Shown here piece by piece: positions 1 through 62,501 of a DNA stretch of 64,000 nt. How positions within the stretch are numbered: the stretch's first letter is position 1; the number at the start of each line of letters is the position of its first letter. Both the position numbers and the translations under genes were made by a program. The stretch comes from Nectonema munidae (Eukaryota; Nematomorpha; Nectonematoida; Nectonematidae), in the NCBI GenBank assembly GCA_030549495.1, contig JAUIRK010000883.1:56001-120000 (forward strand), in the 5' to 3' direction. Below the pieces are notes generated by a model that searched no databases, had not been told where the DNA came from, and saw only the letters and a list, made by a program, of their open reading frames with translations.

Positions 1-2240
1 CTAGTGTAGCTTTCATTGACAAAGATCAACTTATTTCCAATATAAAAGAAAGTGTTGCACTATCCGTGCACAAGTTGACTATAAAGATTTAGTAAGAAGA
101 AGGTTTTGGGAAATTATAGCTCATTTTTGAAGAAGTTTTTGTAAAATCATTTTTTGTAACGTCGTTTTGGTGAATGAAACACATACTATAACTAGTGATT
201 AAAATTAATTAATTAACTAAGTAATACTTGATACCTAATTTTAATTAATGATAATAAAAAACAACTCTTAGGATTGAAAAAGCATGAAAAAATTAAGGAT
301 TTAAGTGGATTTAACTGATAAAAGACAACTAATTTTTTCGACCTGTTAGACTTGTGCACGGTTAGTGCAACATTACGAAAGAAAATTTACTTTTTAGAGA
401 ATCAAATAAAAAAATGATAAATTTTAGCGGAAAGAAAACATATGTTCTCAAAAATAAAAAGCGTCACAAATCAATATCTTGAGAAACTTGAAGATAAACA
501 CTCATCTCCGTGTACAGTATCTTACAGTCTGCATTTGTCCGATTGACTTCTTCTTTTTAAAGCATATATTTAAAATTAAATTTCGAAAATGTAGACAAAC
601 TTCTTTAAGACACAAATAATATATTCTAGATAAGATTTATGCTATTTTTAATCATATATAAGAGAAAATTTGCTTCAACTTTTGAATTGCTTAAAGGATT
701 GATTCCGTTTTTAATTGTTTGTTTAGTTAGTAGATGATGCCTTCAAAATTAGACTTTATCTTCAAGAAGATTGATTAATTGTCTTTAGAGAAGGCGTGAC
801 TTTTTCAAAAGTATTCATTTCTATGCATCAGTGCGGGCGAACCTGGGCTTGAGATTGGTGATCCTTTTTAGGATTTCTCCCACAGCTGCTATTCGGATTA
901 TTTAAATCTAATTTTCGTTTTTTTTAAATCGTTTAGATCTAAAAAAAACTTAGTTTTAGATTTCAGATTTTTTTTAAATATATTTCAAAGACTTTTTATG
1001 GATATTGAATTGAAATCAAGAAACTTACTCAATACTTCTCGAGAAAAATAGACAAGAAGTTGATGTGGTCATTTTTGTTTTTATTTACTGTTTCAATTAA
1101 AACAAATGCTCCCAGAAAATGTTAGTGCATTGGAAAATATCCCATACTTTTCTTTGAATTATATGCTTCAACCTTTAAAATATATTTCATCCATTTACAG
1201 CGTAATAGAATTCATATAGGTGTATTCAAAATTACACTTATTGATTGAAAGAACAAAACAAATGCAGAAATGTTTTGGAAAGAAGTGGAGGAATACAAAG
1301 TTGTTTCAGGTTCTAACCCTAATTATGGAACTTTATAACTTTAGAAGAAGAAGAAGATATTTATTAAGACTATGTAACAGATTACTACAAAACAATATAT
1401 ATATTGAAACAGATATAGGTAACATTTAACATTAAGATAAGCACTGCACAAATAGTCAGAAATGACTACATTTTTCTAAAAAAAATGAGAAAGGATATCT
1501 GTCTTATCAATACCAAATTCAAATATTGAAGGAGTCCCAACAATTTTAAGCGTTCAATTTGACATATGTGAACTATCTGCTAATGTTGGTGCATCAATGT
1601 TGTGATATATTGTTTGTGATGTTCGCACCGATCCTTTCCAATATCGCGGTCCTGGCCGGAATGCTGAGACCAGGTCTAGCTGGACATTCCATCCCACAAA
1701 ACGCTTAATACCGGCCTTGTTACTGTATAAGTACACCTTGATATATATAATTACGCAAGAAAGTGCGCTTCAAATAATAGAACTGAGTGAAAGATACAAT
1801 CTCAAAAAACGAACGCTCACAAAATGGGAAACAATCTTGCTTGATTACTAACAATCATAGAATTCTTTGAATTCTTCAGAGGAAGAAAAGCAGGATAAAA
1901 AAACATATTGGTTACAAAACTTAGGATTCCTGGCTAGTTCTTCTAGCAAACATTATATAAGTGAAGAAGAAATATTGGAAGTTTAAAAATAAAAATTTTC
2001 CGCTTAAATTGATTTGTTTCAAGAATTTTTTTTTTTTTGATTATTTTAGATTTATTTTTTTTTATTTCAGATTATCTTCATTAAAAATATTATTGGCAGC
2101 CCTGATTATTCCTACTTTTATTGAGGCGTAAAAAGTTCTTTTTAACATTACTCCTATCCCTATTGCGGAATGAAAAGTTTATTGATCTTATATGAGAACT
2201 TTATTTCACATTCTCATGACCTCCTAAGCACATTTCTAGA
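1..2240. other. Upstream intergenic DNA, no gene recognised
   Basis: AT-rich sequence with no convincing exon. The patch at about 1554-1740 has clearly higher GC and is open on the minus strand for 60 codons, but its translation resembles no family I know. The stretch at 1745-1930 is also open in pieces and may be decayed repeat. Nothing else stands out. Confidence 0.5.
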
Positions 2241-2340
2241 GTTCCTAGTCAAATTCCGCGAAAACTCTCGTAACAGTGACTTAAATTTTTGGGGATTTTG
2301 GTCGGGAAGATTTTGTTTTCGGGGATTTGGACTAGATACC
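2241..2340. mobile_element. Short inverted-repeat element, copy A
   Basis: About 100 bp with inverted ends: GTTCCTAGTCAAATTCC on the left and the inverse of a GACTAGATACC-type end on the right. The interior carries GGGGATTTTGG-type motifs. Flanks catttctaga (left) and catttcgaga (right) match at 9 of 10 bases, so they look like a target-site duplication of 9-10 bp. The same family recurs at 12350, 14283, 39085, 39360, 41853 and 46718. Superfamily is uncertain; a duplication of this length would fit a Mutator-like MITE. Confidence 0.6.
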
Positions 2341-2643
2341 CATTTCGAGAGAAGGATCATGAATACATGACCCCCATAGTTAATGGAGGGGAGTGAGGGT
2401 CAAACGAAAATCAGCTGCTCTAAGCTGTGGAAGTGGTGTGATTTTTAAGGTTTAATATAACGCTACAATATTACATATAAATTTAAAGATGAGTGATAAA
2501 CGCCATTTGTTAGTTTTATTTCATTTTTCTTTTTATTTTGTGCAAAATTTTATTGACATAATTTGTAAGTAAACTTTAGATTGGATAAATTATATTTCTT
2601 TGACTCTTTTTAGTGGATGCACACTCTTAGTGTTAGTGAAGGG

Positions 2644-4759
2644 CAGGGCCGGCCTTAGTGATTGCGGGGCCCAATGCAAAAAAATTTTGCGGGGCTTAGC
2701 ATGAGCGAAAAGCAATTAAAAAATACATTTAATTTATTTTATCTTTTTAACTAAAAAATCAAATTAGCTTTATTTTGCAAACTTTGCGTTCAGCAAAATT
2801 ATGTACAATATTATCAAAGTTTTGATCTCTACAAAGATCACGCTCAATTGAAAGGATGGCCAAGTCGTTCAATCTATCTTCATCTATTGTTGACCTTAAA
2901 AATGTTTTGATTAATTTGAGACGTGAAAAACTTCTTTCAGCAGATGCCACAGTCACAGGAATTGTCAAAAAAATTCTAAGTGCAACAAAGTAGTTAGGAA
3001 AGGCAGTGTATCTCTCGTTATTAGAAAGATAAGTTAAAATTTCTATTGGAGTCTTGTCTGTGTCTGGTAAAAAATGTTTTAATGACTCGATTTCGTCAGC
3101 TAGATAAATCAACTCCACATATATCTGTAGACTGATCAATTGAAGAAGTTAATGCTTGTTCAAGATTTTTTTCAAGCTTTTGTATATCATCACGTCGAAG
3201 GCTCTTAAAACTAATAAGAAAACTAAACAAATTTACATTTGATTTTAGCTGTTCAAATCTTGGCTCTAAAGATTGGTTTGAGGTGTCTATAATTCTGTTA
3301 AAACAATTTATTCTGTAATCATCTTGAGCATTGTTAGGGGTGTAATCTTTGGCAGTTTCATCAAAAAACTTCTTTCTTTTTTTCTGACGCTTGACTGGAA
3401 AGATCGTATCGACTTCCATGTTTCCAGCCAATTCTTTTGCCACAATCAAAATATGGGTTTCCGTTAATTCTCAAGTTTTTGAGCCAGATTTTTACACCTT
3501 GTTAACTGAATCCATTGAAGCACTTAAATCTATTTTTTCACTTTGCATTTCTTTACTAACAGTTTTGACTTGAAAAAGTACATCATACCATAACACAAGT
3601 GACACCAAAAATTTATAGTTTTTCAGAGATTCATACAGAGTTTCTGCTTCGCTTCTGCACATTGCGTCATCAGTTTTCTGCGCTAACTCGTCTAGCGCAT
3701 CACAAATCTCAGGTAACTGATAACGAAGTGCTTTGACACTTTCAATTTTACACTTCCGCCTTGTTTCCCACAAAGGCTTCAGAGTTAGATTTGGAACATC
3801 TTTTTTTAACAACTTTCTCCATTATTTAATTTTCGTTTGCAGTGATATTTGGAAAATCGTCTACCATCTTTATTTTTAGGAAAATCTTCTAATATTATTT
3901 CAGTTGGACCTTTATGTAACAAAAAATCTATCGAAGATCTATCCATGTTTTCAGGCCAATTGGCGGGATCATCAAAGTTTTCTATTGATATATTATCAAA
4001 GCAAGCTGGTACTGATGAATCATTGTGATGATTTTTCAAATTTTTTTCAAAATCCTCTTTTACATTCTGACTAGAAGTAGGCAAGTTTTCACCTTCAAAA
4101 TTTAGTTTCTTAAAAAACAAATCTATGGTTCCTTTCTGTTTATTAATCATAATATCGTTCGCTTTTTTCTTCATCTTTTTTTCCCAGCCAGATGTATACT
4201 TTCTGCCGATGTCTCTTGATCTTTTTGGAAACTTTTTTCCATTTCCGCTATGCAACTTCTAAAATAAAGATTTCTAAAATAAAGAGAACTAATTTTAAAA
4301 AATCAGCATCTTAGAATTATTAAAATTTTCTAAATAAAAATATGTTAAAACTCTTATTAGGAATTTAAGCTATTTTTTTTATTAAAAAAATAATTATAAT
4401 TATAATAATTGACATTTAAAACTTTATACTTTTTATTTATTTTATACTTTATAAAATTTTACTTTTTTTACTTTTTTACTTTTTTTACTTTTTATATTTA
4501 TTACTTTTTATTTTTAAATTGAGCAAAATAATTCTAAAAAACTATAGAGATAATTCGAAAAATCTATTTAAAAAAAAATATTTTACTAAAGTTATTAAAT
4601 TAAATATTTAAAAATATTATAATTAAATAAGTTGTTATTTATTAAAGTAAAAACATATATGCTTTTATAAAAGTTATCAAAACATAATATTGCGGGGCCT
4701 AAAAAGAGCGCGGGGCCCAATGCGGCCGCATCGGTCGCAATGCCTTAAGGCCGGCCCTG
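2644..4759 (-). mobile_element. hAT DNA transposon, internally deleted, with perfect 8-bp target duplication
   Basis: The ends are inverted copies of CAGGGCCGGCCTTA, and both sides then have GCGGGGCCCAATGC-type subterminal motifs. The 8 bases before the element (2636-2643, gtgaaggg) are repeated exactly after it (4760-4767). That is the hAT signature. The transposase is read on the minus strand. At 2116 bp the copy is shorter than a full element of the ZMYM/TTF-finger hAT group, because the middle of the transposase gene is missing. It lies upstream of the UNC5 first coding exon. Confidence 0.93.
2759..4255 (-). pseudogene. hAT transposase remnant (TTF-finger/ZMYM type)
   Basis: Four minus-strand open pieces run in order. 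The N-terminal piece (4255-3806) ends in a segment typical of the start of a TTF-type zinc finger (WPENMDR, then HKGP, DFPKNKDGRRFS and LNNGE). The next piece (from 3812) jumps to the middle of the family (VKALRYQLPEICDALDELA, then SEAETLYESL). The last piece (3139-2759) is a clear hAT C-terminal dimerisation region (ASAERSFSRLKLIK, then RLNDLAILSIERD). Several hundred residues, including the zinc-finger cysteines and the first catalytic acids, are missing at about 3820-3838, and reading frames change between pieces. No functional transposase is expected. Confidence 0.85.
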
Positions 4760-6038
4760 GTGAAGGGTATTGGAAATAAGTCTCTTGTTTTTAGATCACT
4801 TTTTCATTTTTTTTTTTAAAAAAGGAAGTTTAACTTTTTTATTATTTAGTAGTTAAGTCGTTAATTAGTAACTTTTTATTACTTAATTTGTTTCTTAAAG
4901 TTCTACAATAAATATCTTTGTCAAATAGATACTGGTTGAGTTTTAAGATAAGATCAGTTAAGATTTATTTTTGCAAACCATGTGAGGCTCAATAAAAAAA
5001 CATCCCCAAAATGATGGAGAAGCGTGGATAAACCTAACACCACAAAGTCACATGTGTGATTACCTAATGATGCACGCTTTCTTAGTGATTGATTTCGGTA
5101 CGGGAGTATGATTAGTTAGGTGCTGGGTTCGATAACTCAAGGTCTAGGGTTCGATACCGCGTCAAGCCCGATTTCCTATTAGTTCAAAATCTTGTATTCA
5201 CTGTGCTACAAATAATGTATGCATGGTGTGTATGTATATTGATTTAGCAAACGTGTTCTTGTTATTCTTATTTCCGTTAATTATTAGTTAGAGCATAGGA
5301 TCTATTGCATCCGCGAGCGTTTTTATTGGACGCGCAAACTGAAATATCCCTATTTTAGACCACTTTTAATTTTGGAATGGAACTTAAGTATCGGGTAAGG
5401 TATTAACGACATTTTCCGAAGCGATTCCGATATTAAAAAAAACACGACTAGCACCATTCCGACGAATCCTCCAAGCACTACTCTAGATCTTATATAGAAG
5501 ATTTACACATGTGCAAAAATTGGTATTTGTGATTTCCCCGCGCACCTTGATTTTTTGAAATTTTTTGCCAATTACACTTACAGGACCTTTTAGCAATTAT
5601 TTGATTTATTTCAATATGAAGAGATCTTTATGAAAGCGAGTTATAAATATTGGCATGATTTATGCATCAGGAAAGAAGATAGATTCAAGTATTTAGGATT
5701 CCATATTAATCGTGTACATATAGTTTCATACAAACATTTTTGCTATAAGCAAAAAAAATTTACGACTTTTCTCCTCCATAAATCATACTCTTTCTTTTTT
5801 CCCTCTTCCCTTTTAGACGCTTATTAATCAATCAATCACTCTTTGACCTAAATTTGATCATTTTATGTGACAAATCCTTTTTTTATTGTCATTGAAAAGG
5901 GAATTACTGCTAAAAATTTTCACTTTTTTCAACGTGTTCTTCATTTTCGGCATAAAATTCCTCCATGTAAAAATTGTTTTTATTTAAGATCAAAACAATT
6001 TTTGTGATGTTTGAAAATTTTGTTAAAGGAGCATCAAA
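4760..6038. other. 5' flank of UNC5; possible 5'-UTR splice site
   Basis: No coding exon recognised apart from the SINE at 5101. A strong polypyrimidine run ending in CCCTTTTAG at about 5800-5815 looks like a splice acceptor and could start the 5'-UTR exon that contains the UNC5 start codon at 6039. No obvious TATA box can be singled out in such AT-rich DNA. Confidence 0.35.
5101..5210 (+). repeat. tRNA-derived SINE, copy 1
   Basis: The tRNA-like head has an A-box-like region (gagtatgattagttagg) and a B-box (GGTTCGATACCG, about 5149-5160), followed by TCAAGCC. It matches the copies at 28438, 59511 and 63367 along the head. The tail is degraded. Confidence 0.75.
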
Positions 6039-56896
<50,858 letters not shown>

Positions 56897-58821
56897 TCTT
56901 CTTTTGATTAAATCAGTTATATCTTGCAACATATGTTGTGTTAAATTCCGAAAGTATTATGGAGAATGAAGGTCCACTTTGCATTAATTATACCAAGTTA
57001 ACATATCCTCAAAATGATGTCCTTTTCCTCAAAGATAAATACGATCAGTCTGTCTTTTGACGCTACCGACATCTTTCCATGTTTACATTTCTTGTTGCAT
57101 CTCTTTTATGTTGCGAACACATCAGGGCATTTCCAATGTCTTCCATGTTTTTTGTTTATTGATTTTTTTATCCCCCCCTTTTTTAAACTTTTATGCAATA
57201 TTTTTTTATATGAATAGTAAATAAATATTTTTTATTTCTAAAAAATAGTTCCAAAAATTTTTAACTTTTAAGAGTAGCGTAACTAGATTTTTTTTCTATC
57301 TAACTTTTTAAAAAAAAAAAAGAAGGCATATTTGCCAAAAAAATATTTTTCAGAATCAATTTTGCCATAAACCAAGAAGCGGCAATACTTTTTAGTTTTA
57401 TTGTAAAGGGCAAATTCTGTATTTTAGTGAAATGAAGTTTTTTTAAAGGATATTTTGCCGGATTTATGAAAGAAGATCATCGAATATTGAAGTATTTTCA
57501 TGTACAAACACAACCGTATAAAATCAAAAAATCATTATTGTGAAAACTAAAAAAAACTAAAAAAATAAAATAATAACTAAAATAATAAAAAAATAAAATT
57601 GAAAACTAAAGTGAAGGCGATTTGTTTTAATTCCTTCATTTTATTATCTCTCCAAATGTTTTTATATTTTGTTATTAAGAAAATTTTCCTTACATGAGAA
57701 ATTCAAGTAAAATCAGAGTTTTAATTTTTTTGTAAGGAGCTTAATTTTAATTCCATTTCTGTACAATTATTGGCAACTCTGAAAGTAACTTTTAAAAACT
57801 TAGCTTCTATAAAACAGAAAAACTTACATTTTCGTATAGACAAGTTTGCGTATATGATACCTAAATAAAGTTGTAAAATGGTTTTAGAGATGCTGAAATT
57901 TTCAAATTAATAATAATAATCTAAAAAGTTTGGACTTTCTACATACAATCGAAATATTTAGTAAGGTTGCAAGTATTCGTGGATTTCCGTTATTCTTGGA
58001 CTTTCCAATGGAAACTGTGGATATTGTAATGAGTTTTATTTTTGTAATTTTCTGAAAAAATTATAATTCATATATTTTTTTCTCAACTTTGAAATTTGAA
58101 AATAATAAAATTCCAAGCATTATTATTTTTTTTAATTTTTTTTTATTGTCGGTATCGCACCCAAGGGAAGAATAATCTTCCATAACTTATTATATTATTA
58201 TTCCGATGTTCTGTCAATAACTTTAACTTAGACATCTCATTCGCTGATTTTATTATGTGATTTGAAATAGGCATTACCAAAAAGTGTCACAATTATAAAA
58301 GCTTAAAACTTTCAGGCGGCAATAAAATTTAAAAAAAACGTAAACATAGGAAAGAATTTCTGTTCCATAAATATGCTATATTTTATCCTTGCTTTGTTTC
58401 TACTCATCCAAAATCTACTTTTATCGTGTATTTTCTTTTACTTTTACAAAGCACTGCATTCAATATCCGCCTTTGGCTTCCTCATCATTTAAATGATTTC
58501 TTAGTTGTTTGGGGATATTTAGCGCGTAAACCATATGAGTTTATAAAAGTACACATAATGGATCTAATGTGATAACGATGATGGCAAAAGACAAATAAAA
58601 AATTGAAAACATAAATCAATTTATTAAACACACCACAAATTCTATTAAATATAAAAAGGAGAATATATTGAATTGCAAGGAAAAGAGATTTAGTAAAAAC
58701 AAAGATTATAAAAAAAATGAGAAACAATATTTTAGGAAGCTGCATTTCTTCATAAAGAGGGAAAATGTGGAAGTTGAAAAAGAGTGGGTACACAAAAATG
58801 CAAGACATTTTTCAAAATTGG
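56897..58821. other. UNC5 3' UTR and intergenic DNA
   Basis: Starts with the 3' UTR of UNC5 (AATAAA at 57220-57225). The rest is AT-rich with no recognised gene. On the minus strand, AATAAA at 58625-58620 could serve the GST-like gene that ends at 58822. Confidence 0.5.
57220..57225 (+). terminator. Likely UNC5 polyadenylation signal
   Basis: AATAAA 324 bp after the stop codon, followed by a T-rich stretch. Upstream candidates are absent in the short 3' UTR. Confidence 0.5.
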
Positions 58822-58952
58822 CTACCCTTGTGAATCAAGTACAGTCGCTGCCTTTTGAACCACTTTTGGGGTTTCCGTGACGCAGTCTTGCCAGTCGATC
58901 CAGAACTTATCTTTTATTCGGTTGCAGAAGTCTTTTAAATTCAGGAAATCAG
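58822..58952 (-). CDS. GST-C-like (Fax/metaxin-type) protein, terminal exon
   Basis: On the minus strand an acceptor (TTTCATTTAAG) is followed by 43 codons including the stop. The exon encodes ADFLNLKDFCNRIKDKFWID, then WQDCVTETPKVVQKAA. It matches the pattern FPNLVxYxxRIKxxFWPDWD of the Failed axon connections and metaxin branch of the glutathione-transferase fold. The phase fits the exon at 60074-60187 exactly (a split GCT codon). Fax is a cytosolic or membrane-associated protein acting with Abl in axon development in flies; metaxins act in mitochondrial import. The fragment does not decide between them, and Fax-like is slightly favoured by the WIDWQDC end. GC content is above background. 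Confidence 0.65.
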
Positions 58953-60073
58953 CTTAAATGAAAAATTAGGTTAACACGAGTGCCCTAACTAATATAGGTC
59001 GCAAATTACTGACAATACATTTTTATTGATGAAAATGTTTGATTGTTATTATCGATAAATTTCTGGTTTTAAATTTATTTTTATTGGAAATAAGCAAAAT
59101 CACGTGCATATATAACTTATTTTGATATCTTCGCTATTTTGATTTATTAACAACAAACATTATTTAGAAAGTATATAGCATGAATTTGTTTCTATCATCT
59201 TGCGAAAAATAATATTTTCAACATCAAAAATAACATATGTGTTGTTTGAGTGCTTAAAACATATAATGAAATTTATATATTTTAGAAAACTTTAATCTCC
59301 AAAATGATCTTTTTTAGAACACTAGTGGTGTCAAGCGATACGAGCAGCGGAACGAATCAGGACGTCAACAGCAATTTAAATAATACAGTTTTGTTTTTAC
59401 ATAATGTGAGATTTGAAGTCAATACATACTTTTATATTTAAGATTTTCTTTGTATATTTATCATGCTGTCTTTACATATAGCAAATGTGATTTCGGAAAT
59501 GAATGAAGTAGGGGGGCATGAGTAATGTTGGTTAGATACTGGGTTTTGATAACTCTAGGTATTGGGTTCGATCCCCACATCAAGCCTACTTTCCTCATAA
59601 TTGGATACAAGCAGCGCAATTGTGCACACTCAAATAATTTTTTTTATAAATCAAAATTAATGAAAAAACTAAACCATCTTTTTAGACGGTGATAGATACA
59701 GGAACGGATACAGAAGAACTTTAGCTGGGGGTTGATTATGATCTAAAATTTTTAAATATACTGTATATAATAGTATATTAAGTTTTAATTCTCTCTCTTT
59801 TGCTTATTGAATATCAATTTTTTATAGAAATAATATTTTTCATACTACCAATAATAATAATAATAATTTATCAAAAAGTTCCCTTGGATCCGCCCCAGGA
59901 TAGATAGATGTAGAATATGGGATTAAAAAATTGCAATTTTGCTTGGGAGTAGATAAGGGGTTGAAGACCACTGAATCATAATACTAACATTTAGCAAACT
60001 TTTGATAAGCCGGCATTTACGCCTCATTTAGTCGTTAAGAAGAACATTGGAATCTTAGAAAGTGGGTGTTTAC
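58953..60073. other. Intron of the GST-like gene, with a SINE
   Basis: About 1.1 kb, with a SINE on the plus strand (59511-59631). Otherwise nothing recognised. Confidence 0.5.
59511..59631 (+). repeat. tRNA-derived SINE, copy 3
   Basis: Contains GGGGGGCATGAGTAATGTTG, GTTAGATACTGGG, the B-box GGGTTCGATCCCC and CATCAAGCCTACTTTCCTCA. It ends in a CAGCGCAATTGTGCACA tail shared with copy 4. This is one of the two best-preserved copies. Confidence 0.85.
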
Positions 60074-60187
60074 CTGTTAAGTAAGAGTTCAGCGGATGAT
60101 TTTTGCCATACAAAATGTGCGAGACGAATGCAAAGACGCAGCAATCGAATTCATGAATCTCACTCCCAAACATGTAATCCTTATTTC
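60074..60187 (-). CDS. GST-C-like (Fax/metaxin-type) protein, internal exon
   Basis: On the minus strand an acceptor with a long T run (TTTTTTTTTAG) leads to 114 bases, phase 1 at both ends, ending at a GTAAAC donor. It encodes NKDYMFGSEIHEFDCCVFAF, then VSHILYGKNHPLNSYLT. The FG, then D-C-x-VF, then LY arrangement is the start of the GST C-terminal helical domain in Fax and metaxin proteins (FGDKPTxVDCxVFGxLAxxLY). Earlier exons, including the thioredoxin-like half, were not found between here and the right edge, so the gene is partial in this window or its other exons went unrecognised. Confidence 0.65.
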
Positions 60188-61478
60188 CTAAAAAAAAAGA
60201 TGAAATCGATCATGACGTATTCTATATAAAAAAAACTTAAAAAAAAATGCAACATTTGTTTCGGAGAAAATAAAGCGCAACATTTGAAAGAAAACTTGGG
60301 GAATGTGCTGGAATTGAAAATACTTTTCATCTTTTAAATGAAATTATCAAAGAATACTTTATTTTGCTCATGGTATTCGTTCCAAAGAAACTAAATTGTT
60401 CCGTAACTAGATGAAAGGGGCATGGAATCGAACCTATAAATACTAGATTGTAAAATGACACTTCTACCTCTACTAAAGCATCTGATATATCAATAAGTTA
60501 TTCTAATATGCAAAAATTATATTTGTGAAAGTAAATAAGATTATTTTAACAAATATCTTTTTGATAGATTTAATGAATACGATATACGATTTTTTCAGGC
60601 CAGTTTTAATCTTGATTCAAAAAATTAGGATTGTTTAAGTTTGATTTTCCAATTTTTTTTAATTTCGATGAAATTTGACATGATATACTGCCTCGCCTAT
60701 ACTTCTAATGCAAATCTTGGTTGAAAAGGACCAATAAAAATATAAGACTTCGCGACACCACTCCAATGTTTATATAATTTTTTCAAATATATAATGTAAC
60801 ATCTTAAATTTCCATAAATAGTGATGGCAATTATAAAAATGTTACAAATCTCTTTTTATTGAAAAAAACCCCTACGAAATATGATTTCCCATATAGATTC
60901 CCCTGAATGTCCACGTATATTAGTATAGGCTTTGTGATCTCAAGCCTCAACCAGCGCAAGGTCAATTTGAAGCGCAAGGATCAAGAATTTGAAGTGTATT
61001 TGCTTTTTTTTCAAATAACTTTGGCAAGTTAATTTGGAAAGGTAAAACTAAATATACAGATAAAAAAGGTAGTTTAGTAGTGTAGTTACTTGAATAGATA
61101 TGCGCATAGTTAATTAATTCATCTAAGAATGGTTTTGTGAATTCGTTGGGTGCAGTTGATAAAGAAAATCAATTTCTATATCTCAAATACATAGTTCTAT
61201 ATTGAAACTGTCCTAATTATATATTTTTGGTTTGCATGAAACCAAAAAAGCCGATGAAATTTTCTTTCTTTCCTTCACAATGTATGCACGCAAGCATGAT
61301 TTGCATAAAAGAGGAAAATTAGTAAAATCAAATCATTTCGTGAAAAAGTATCTCCTTTTTAAATCAGAAACACTAATTGGCAATCTCATCGAACCTTGCC
61401 CTTTTGATGTGGAGATAAAAGCTAACTTCAAACACAATACTTGACTTTTCCCATATTCCTTTTTTGCGCGCAAAAAGT
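60188..61478. other. Intergenic or intronic; 5' flank of the GPCR
   Basis: A tRNA-like repeat lies at 60417-60487 (minus). The patch at 60890-60970 has higher GC but no clear exon. An open stretch at about 61232-61444 directly upstream of the GPCR has no typical start and is probably 5' UTR. Confidence 0.4.
60417..60487 (-). repeat. tRNA-like repeat, third family
   Basis: On the minus strand it has an A-box-like TAGTAGAGGTAGAAG and a B-box GGTTCGATTCC followed by ATGCCCC. The expected paired GGGGCAT at the 5' end is missing, so it is a decayed SINE head or tRNA relic and not a functional tRNA. Confidence 0.4.
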
Positions 61479-62501
61479 ATGATTGCTTTTGAGAGTAAAC
61501 TTGAACGAATCAAATTCATCATGAACATTCTTGTGATTGTTTTGACGCTGATTGGCATTCCCTCAAATTTTTTCTCCTTTTTCAAGCTCAGGAAATTGCA
61601 AAAAAATGACGCAGGCTACAAGATCTTGAAGTTGATTGCCATTTGCAATGTGTACCTCTGCGCGGTTTACTGGATAAATGTGATACTGCCAGAGCTCTTA
61701 ACAGACCTAGCCTTTGATTATTTCTTTAAATGTCGGTGGAACATCTTCAACTACAAGATTCTCACTTACTTCAGAGACATTGTGACGGTCGCCAATAGAT
61801 ACTTGATGGCGCTCTTTTTCTTCGACAGATACCTCTTACTGAAGAATCCGGTGTTTAGCGCCCAGAAATGGCGATGTTCCTTTTTTCTGCGCCATTGTTT
61901 CACCATTCTCCTCATCATTTCCACTTTCATCAACATTCCAATAGCGTTTAGCGTTAGCGTGGACAAAATTTCTTCTACGAATGAGGGGATGTACTGCAAA
62001 GCTATCGGCAATGGCTTCTCCCTGGGCTACGGTCTCGCAAAAGAATTTCTCATATTCTGCATCCCAACCATTTTGATCATGATTGGCAGCATATCTCTCA
62101 TCGTAGGCATGATTTCGTTTCAGAGAAAGAGAGTATTCGTCGGCATTATCAAAAGCAAAAGTTCATCAAACTCGCCCTCCAACATCTCAAATACTATGCA
62201 TTCACAGTCAAGGAATTACAAGACACTTTCCATACTCGCATTCAGTTCGGCCTACATTCTCTCATACTTTCCGATCGCTTCCTTTAAAATAAGGAAATAC
62301 ATGCATCATGACATCACTAAAAGAATCTTTGATAATGAGGATGACGATATCACCTACCACATCAGTAATCTGATAGAGTGCTTGAACTATGCCTTCTTGT
62401 TCCACTTTTACTCTCTGATTGACAACAACTTCAAAGTGGTTTCGCTAGCGCCCTGCCTTCTCAAAACAAAAATTACGCTGCTAAAAATTAAGTTTTGGTG
62501 A
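61479..62501 (+). CDS. Intronless seven-helix receptor, class A GPCR-like (orphan)
   Basis: 340 residues from ATG to TGA with no introns and a GC content well above the surroundings. The seven hydrophobic segments are at about 14-36, 49-71, 95-122, 140-160, 185-212, 250-270 and 295-315. Class A landmarks: N30 in helix 1 (GIPSN), C85 before helix 3, DRY at 116-118, C173 in the second outer loop, P196 in helix 5 and SYFP (262-265) in place of CWxP. Helix 7 has NYAFLFHFYSL, where the usual NPxxY has lost its proline. The third inner loop is serine-rich. The overall look is of the invertebrate peptide-receptor-like (FMRFamide-receptor-like) orphans; the ligand is unknown. The N-terminus is very short, about 13 residues. 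AATAAA follows at 62703. A frame opening at 61464 lacks an ATG and was not used. Confidence 0.85.
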   Translation: MIAFESKLERIKFIMNILVIVLTLIGIPSNFFSFFKLRKLQKNDAGYKILKLIAICNVYLCAVYWINVILPELLTDLAFDYFFKCRWNIFNYKILTYFRDIVTVANRYLMALFFFDRYLLLKNPVFSAQKWRCSFFLRHCFTILLIISTFINIPIAFSVSVDKISSTNEGMYCKAIGNGFSLGYGLAKEFLIFCIPTILIMIGSISLIVGMISFQRKRVFVGIIKSKSSSNSPSNISNTMHSQSRNYKTLSILAFSSAYILSYFPIASFKIRKYMHHDITKRIFDNEDDDITYHISNLIECLNYAFLFHFYSLIDNNFKVVSLAPCLLKTKITLLKIKFW

